DNA of 64,000 bases, from the NCBI GenBank assembly GCA_965267185.1, contig OZ253937.1:2914001-2978000 (forward strand), written 5' to 3'. This document shows, one piece after another, positions 60,384 to 64,000 of this stretch. A program made the position numbers and the translations under genes. Within the stretch, counting starts at the first letter, position 1. Each line of letters opens with the position of its first letter. This DNA is from G965267185 sp965267185. Lineage in GTDB: Bacteria; Pseudomonadota; Alphaproteobacteria; UBA6615. Under the pieces are notes generated by a model. The model saw only the letters and a program-made list of their open reading frames with translations. It did no database searches and was not told the origin of the DNA.

Positions 60384-61532
60384 ATGACGGAACCAATTCC
60401 TTTTATCGATCTCGAAGCCCAACGCCAGCGACTGGGGCCGGCAATCGATCGTGCCATTCAAAATGTCTTGGCGCACGGTCGGTACATTCTCGGCCCGGAA
60501 GTGGCAGACCTCGAGGCAGCATTGGCGGAGCGCGCAGGCGTGCGCCGCGCGATCAGTTGCGCCAACGGCACCGATGCGATGCAGCTTTGTCTGCTGGCCT
60601 TGGGCGTCGGGCCCGGTGACGCCGTCTTCGTGCCAGCATTTACCTTTGCCGCAACGGCGGAAGTCGTCGCCCTAGTGGGCGCCACACCGGTGTTCGTTGA
60701 CATCGATGCGCAAACTTACAACATCGACCCCGCTAGCCTGCAAACCGCCATCGACGCGGTCCGCGCAGCAGGCGAGCTCAATCCCGTCGGATGCATCCCG
60801 GTCGATTTGTTCGGGCAACCTGCCGATTACGGCGCGCTGACGGAACTGACCAGCCGAAACAACATCTGGCTATTGGAAGACGCAGCGCAAGCCTTCGGCG
60901 CAACGTTTCGGGGGGGCGCTTGCGGCGGCTTCGGCATCGCCGGCACCACTAGTTTTTTTCCGGCCAAACCCCTCGGTTGTTATGGCGACGGCGGTGCTGT
61001 GTTCACAAACGACGATGCGCTGGCTGACGCAGTTCGGTCTCTGCGGATGCATGGCCAGGGAACCGATAAATACGATAACGCCTTGATCGGCACCAATAGC
61101 CGGCTCGACACGATCCAGGCAGCAATTCTTATAGAGAAGTTGAAAATATTTGATGAGGAAATCGAGGCACGCAATCAGATAGCGGAGCGTTATTGCGCCG
61201 GCCTTGGCGACAGCGCTGGCACTCCCCAAGTGGCCGAAAACGCCACCAGCGTTTGGGCGCAGTTTACTATCCGCACACCGGCGCGCGACCGTTTGCGCGC
61301 GGCGCTTTCCGATGCTGGCATACCGACTGCGGTCTATTACCCGCGCACCCTGTCGGAACAAACGGCCTATGCCCATTTTCCATCGGCCCCCGGCGGCACA
61401 CCGATAGCAGCAACAGCAGCAAAAGAGGTGGTAAGCCTGCCGATGCACCCCTATCTCGACGAAGGCACGCAAAACCGGATCGTCGGTGTCATTCGCGATA
61501 CTCTGTCTCAGCCGGGCACATCGGCGGCCTGA
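60384..61532 (+). CDS. wlbC: DegT/DnrJ aminotransferase (WlbC/WbpE-like)
   Basis: A 382-residue PLP enzyme. The PLP lysine is Lys195 in TSFFPAKPLGCYGDGGA. IPFIDLEAQRQRLGPAID at the start, CANGTDAMQLCLLALGV near 55 and EDAAQAFGA near 163 are typical of WbpE/WlbC, which place an amino group at C3 of a 3-keto uronate sugar. A 60-base gap after the acetyltransferase shows no clear promoter. Next comes the epimerase after 26 bases. Confidence 0.86.
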   Translation: MTEPIPFIDLEAQRQRLGPAIDRAIQNVLAHGRYILGPEVADLEAALAERAGVRRAISCANGTDAMQLCLLALGVGPGDAVFVPAFTFAATAEVVALVGATPVFVDIDAQTYNIDPASLQTAIDAVRAAGELNPVGCIPVDLFGQPADYGALTELTSRNNIWLLEDAAQAFGATFRGGACGGFGIAGTTSFFPAKPLGCYGDGGAVFTNDDALADAVRSLRMHGQGTDKYDNALIGTNSRLDTIQAAILIEKLKIFDEEIEARNQIAERYCAGLGDSAGTPQVAENATSVWAQFTIRTPARDRLRAALSDAGIPTAVYYPRTLSEQTAYAHFPSAPGGTPIAATAAKEVVSLPMHPYLDEGTQNRIVGVIRDTLSQPGTSAA

Positions 61533-61558
61533 ACCAACGACACCCAAATCCGCCTTTC

Positions 61559-62662
61559 ATGAAGATCGTTACCATCGTCGGCGCACGCCCGCAGTTCATC
61601 AAAGCTGCGGCGGTATCGCGGCGTTTGCGCGACCAAGCGGATGCGACCGAAGTTCTTATTCACACCGGTCAACATTACGACCCGGCTTTGTCGCAAGTAT
61701 TTTTCGATGAGTTGGAGTTAGCCGCACCGGATTACGTGCTTGGCATCGGCTCCGGTCCCCATGGCGAGCAGACCGGCCGGATGCTGGCGGCGATAGAGCC
61801 GGTTCTGATTGACGAAAAGCCAGACTGGGTCCTGGTCTACGGCGATACCAACAGCACGCTGGCTGGTGCCTTGGCGGCTGCCAAGCTGAACCTCCCGGTC
61901 GCTCATGTCGAGGCCGGCATGCGCTCTTACAACAAGCGCATGCCGGAAGAAATCAACCGGCTCATGACGGACCACGCCGCCAATCTTTTGCTGGCGTCGA
62001 CCGAACAAGCTGTCGAAAACCTGCGCCGTGAGAATATCGCGGGAGACAAGGTGGCACTGGTGGGCGATGTTATGTATGACGCGACGCTTTATTACGGTGC
62101 ACGTGCCGAAGAGCGCAGCAAAGTCATGCAAACCCTTTCGCTGCGCCCGCAAGAATACGTGCTGGCAACAATTCACCGCGCCGAAAATACGGACAGCAGC
62201 CAGAATCTGGGGGCAATCGTCGAAGCTCTCACCGCGCTGGCCTCCGATAAGCCGGTCATTATGCCGCTTCATCCGAGAACTCGATCGGCGCTCGAAAAAT
62301 CGGGATTGCAAGATCGGCTGGCCACACAGGTATCCATGATAGAGCCGGTCGGCTATCTCGACATGCAAGTCCTGGAGCGCAACGCTTGCGTAATCGTGAC
62401 AGATTCCGGCGGCGTTCAGAAGGAGGCCTTTTTCCACCGTGTTCCCTGCGTCACGGTACGCACCGAAACCGAATGGGTTGAGCTGCTGGAGGCGGGCTGG
62501 AACCGCCTCGCGGCGCCGGATAGCAGCGCGGCAATTATTGAAGCTGTCGGCACGGCATTGGCCGGTGAGCAGAGGCAAGACACCGTCGATCTGTATGGTA
62601 ACGGACAAGCCGCCGGCGCCATCGCTGCCTGCCTCGCAGCTAAACTTCCCGCGCCGCGGTGA
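61559..62662 (+). CDS. wecB: UDP-GlcNAc 2-epimerase family (WecB/WlbD-like)
   Basis: A 367-residue non-hydrolysing UDP-GlcNAc 2-epimerase-type enzyme: IVGARPQFIKAAAVSRRL near residue 5, LIHTGQHYDPALSQVFFDEL near 33, YGDTNSTLAGALAAAKL near 92, HVEAGMRSYNKRMPEEINR near 115 and DSGGVQKEAFFHRVPCVTVR near 282. In this operon it may act on UDP-GlcNAc3NAcA (WlbD/WbpI) to give the ManNAc3NAcA form, or on UDP-GlcNAc to give ManNAc. The two uses cannot be separated by eye. Confidence 0.9.
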   Translation: MKIVTIVGARPQFIKAAAVSRRLRDQADATEVLIHTGQHYDPALSQVFFDELELAAPDYVLGIGSGPHGEQTGRMLAAIEPVLIDEKPDWVLVYGDTNSTLAGALAAAKLNLPVAHVEAGMRSYNKRMPEEINRLMTDHAANLLLASTEQAVENLRRENIAGDKVALVGDVMYDATLYYGARAEERSKVMQTLSLRPQEYVLATIHRAENTDSSQNLGAIVEALTALASDKPVIMPLHPRTRSALEKSGLQDRLATQVSMIEPVGYLDMQVLERNACVIVTDSGGVQKEAFFHRVPCVTVRTETEWVELLEAGWNRLAAPDSSAAIIEAVGTALAGEQRQDTVDLYGNGQAAGAIAACLAAKLPAPR

Positions 62663-62675
62663 CTTATTCAGGGCG

Positions 62676-63830
62676 ATGGCGAATCCACGGTCCATGAAGA
62701 TCTGCCAACTCTGTACCGTCGATTTTACGCTCTATCATTTTCTCCTCCCGCTGATGAAAGGATTGCGTGACGCCGGGCATGAAGTCGTCGGCGTTTGCGC
62801 CGACGGGCCTTTGTTGGCGCCAGCGCGCGAGGAAGGGTTCCGAATCGAACCGGCACCGCTCGCCCGGTCGTTTAACCCGCTGCGGATGATCAAGGCAGTT
62901 GCCGGGCTATATAAACTATTTAACCGCGAGAACTTCGACCTCGTCCATGTACATACACCAGCGGCGGCGTTCGCTGGGCGGCTGGCCGCACGGTTGGCCG
63001 GCGTACCCTGCATCGTCTACACGGCGCACGGGTTCTACTTTCACGAAAATATGCCGTGGCTCAAACGTTGGCCTGTGATCGCATTAGAGTGGCTCGCCGG
63101 GCGCTTCACCCACACCCTCTTCACACAGTCTGAGGAAGACGCGGCAACCGCGCGAAAGCTCAACCTATGCCGTACCGGCGATGTATTGGCGATCGGTAAC
63201 GGCAGCGACCCATCGCGCTTCCATCCCAGCGAAAGCGAAGACGACCGTAACCGGGTGCGCGCAGGCCTTGATGCGGCCAACGGGCGGCCGGTGGTCGTGA
63301 TGATCGGCCGTCTCGTTGCTGAGAAAGGCTATCCCGAGCTGATCGCCGCCATGCGTTCGCTCGACGCGCACCTCTGGATCATCGGCGAGCGGCTGCCCAG
63401 CGACCATGCAGCGCAGATTGAAGACCTCCTGAGCGAAATTGAAAAAGACCCGAACCTGAGCCGCAAAATCAAACTGCTGGGCTACCGCTCCGACGTTGCA
63501 GATCTGTTGCGGGCCGGCGATATATTCGTCCTGCCCTCGCATCGCGAAGGCATGCCGCGTTCAATCGTCGAAGCGATGTTGACCGGCCTGCCGGTCGTGG
63601 CCACAGATATTCGCGGCAGCCGTGAACTCGTCGTAGATGGGGAAACAGGCATAATCGTCGCTGTCGGCGCCGCTGGCGATCTATCGGCAGCGCTGCAGAA
63701 ACTCATCGAGGATCCCAACCTCCGCAGCCAATTGGGCGCTGCCGGGCTGACCCGAGCCCGACAACACTTCGACGAATCCAAGGTCGTCCAAACCCAAATA
63801 GAACATTTAGGTCTCGCACCGTCCGCCTAG
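62676..63830 (+). CDS. Glycosyltransferase family 4 protein
   Basis: A 384-residue GT4. VDFTLYHFLLPLMKGLRDAGH near residue 15, HVHTPAAAFAGRLAARLAGV near 90, VVMIGRLVAEKGYPELIAAM near 207 and VLPSHREGMPRSIVEAMLTGLPVV near 285 with the E-x7-E motif. It is the last gene of the WlbA-type operon and is followed by a clear terminator. It may transfer the diacetamido-uronate made by the operon, or be the initiating transferase. An ATG at 62694 is an alternative start. Confidence 0.9.
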   Translation: MANPRSMKICQLCTVDFTLYHFLLPLMKGLRDAGHEVVGVCADGPLLAPAREEGFRIEPAPLARSFNPLRMIKAVAGLYKLFNRENFDLVHVHTPAAAFAGRLAARLAGVPCIVYTAHGFYFHENMPWLKRWPVIALEWLAGRFTHTLFTQSEEDAATARKLNLCRTGDVLAIGNGSDPSRFHPSESEDDRNRVRAGLDAANGRPVVVMIGRLVAEKGYPELIAAMRSLDAHLWIIGERLPSDHAAQIEDLLSEIEKDPNLSRKIKLLGYRSDVADLLRAGDIFVLPSHREGMPRSIVEAMLTGLPVVATDIRGSRELVVDGETGIIVAVGAAGDLSAALQKLIEDPNLRSQLGAAGLTRARQHFDESKVVQTQIEHLGLAPSA

Positions 63831-63862
63831 CCTCACCGGTACTCCATCGCGATATTGTTTTG

Positions 63863-63893
63863 AGCCCCGCCCTTGCGGGGCTTTCTGTTTTTC
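63863..63893 (+). terminator. Rho-independent terminator
   Basis: AGCCCCGC (63863-63870) pairs with GCGGGGCT (63875-63882) over a four-base loop and is followed by TTCTGTTTTTC. This strong structure ends the operon that finishes with the GT4 gene. Confidence 0.92.
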
Positions 63894-63910
63894 GGCAGAA
63901 AGCTCGCGAC

Positions 63911-64000
63911 ATGAGCGTGAACTCAACGGCGCCCGATTTTGGCAACGTCTTCGTTGCAACCGCATTGGTGATCATGCCGCTCGCGGCCTTGGCGCCGTTA
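63911..64000 (+). CDS. Start of a gene cut by the window end (possible membrane protein)
   Basis: Thirty codons from an ATG after the terminator, with a hydrophobic stretch (FVATALVIMPLAALAPL). The polar start followed by one strong hydrophobic segment fits an integral membrane protein such as an O-antigen ligase or polymerase, but too little is visible to say. The gene runs off the window. Confidence 0.4.
   Translation, partial: MSVNSTAPDFGNVFVATALVIMPLAALAPL

Noticed and set aside
61718..62695. 325-codon minus-strand open frame
   Set aside because: It mirrors the UDP-GlcNAc 2-epimerase gene, whose motifs are all on the plus strand. Long antisense frames are common in GC-rich DNA.
1..64000. 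tRNA, rRNA, CRISPR array, insertion sequence or phage genes
   Set aside because: None seen on reading the sequence; no transposase, integrase or spaced short direct repeats were found.

Overview
The window is GC-rich, densely packed DNA from a Gram-negative bacterium. Gene order and protein style (a MarR/winged-helix regulator next to a NusG paralogue, a CysNC fusion, ATGA/GTGA stop-start overlaps) suggest an alphaproteobacterium, perhaps Rhodospirillales. That placement is inference. Almost the whole window is one surface-polysaccharide/glycan gene cluster. I see no tRNA, rRNA, CRISPR array or insertion sequence.

Layout. (1) 1-1732: 3' end of a CysNC sulfate-activation gene and a UDP-glucuronate decarboxylase. 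(2) 1875-3188: control module. It holds a candidate promoter inside nested inverted repeats, a winged-helix plus Rossmann-like regulator, an RfaH/NusG-type antiterminator, then a leader with a weak terminator, a second hairpin and an ops-like sequence next to the first structural gene. (3) 3187-26135: amino-sugar and nonulosonic-acid synthesis and decoration. Genes include SpsF-type cytidylyltransferases, Gfo/Idh oxidoreductases, DegT aminotransferases, carbamoyl- and formyltransferases, a deacetylase, NeuB, an acetamidino set (HisH-HisF-WbpG), a NeuA-HAD fusion and three tandem SDRs. (4) 26170-35010: a second NeuB and a carrier-protein-dependent acyl cassette (MaoC-SDR fusion, methyltransferase, FkbH-like enzyme, ACP, AAC(3)-type acyltransferase, DUF4910-type aminopeptidase-like protein). 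(5) 35044-44693: P-loop kinase-like protein, radical SAM/SPASM enzyme, acetyltransferase, PhyH dioxygenase, two sulfotransferase-like proteins, an MsbA/PglK-type ABC transporter and a GT-B-like protein. (6) 44720-57769: glycosyltransferases, methyltransferases and asparagine-synthetase-type amidotransferases. (7) 57759-58610: the only minus-strand gene, a YdcF/DUF218 membrane protein. (8) 58732-63893: WlbA-WlbB-WlbC-type enzymes, a UDP-GlcNAc 2-epimerase and a glycosyltransferase, which look like a UDP-ManNAc3NAcA-type operon, closed by a strong terminator. A further gene starts at 63911 and runs off the window.

How it fits together (inference). The NusG paralogue probably lets RNA polymerase read through the roughly 54 kb same-strand run from 3187 to 57769. 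The products would make one or more rare acidic sugars, probably nonulosonic acids with acetamidino, formyl, carbamoyl, glyceroyl-type acyl, methyl and sulfate groups. They would be assembled by GT4 and GT-B-type transferases and perhaps moved across the membrane by the ABC transporter. CysNC could feed PAPS to the sulfotransferases. The most promising undescribed part is the acyl cassette at 28368-35010. It has the parts to make a glyceryl-ACP-derived acyl group and transfer it to an amino sugar, and it has no ketosynthase.
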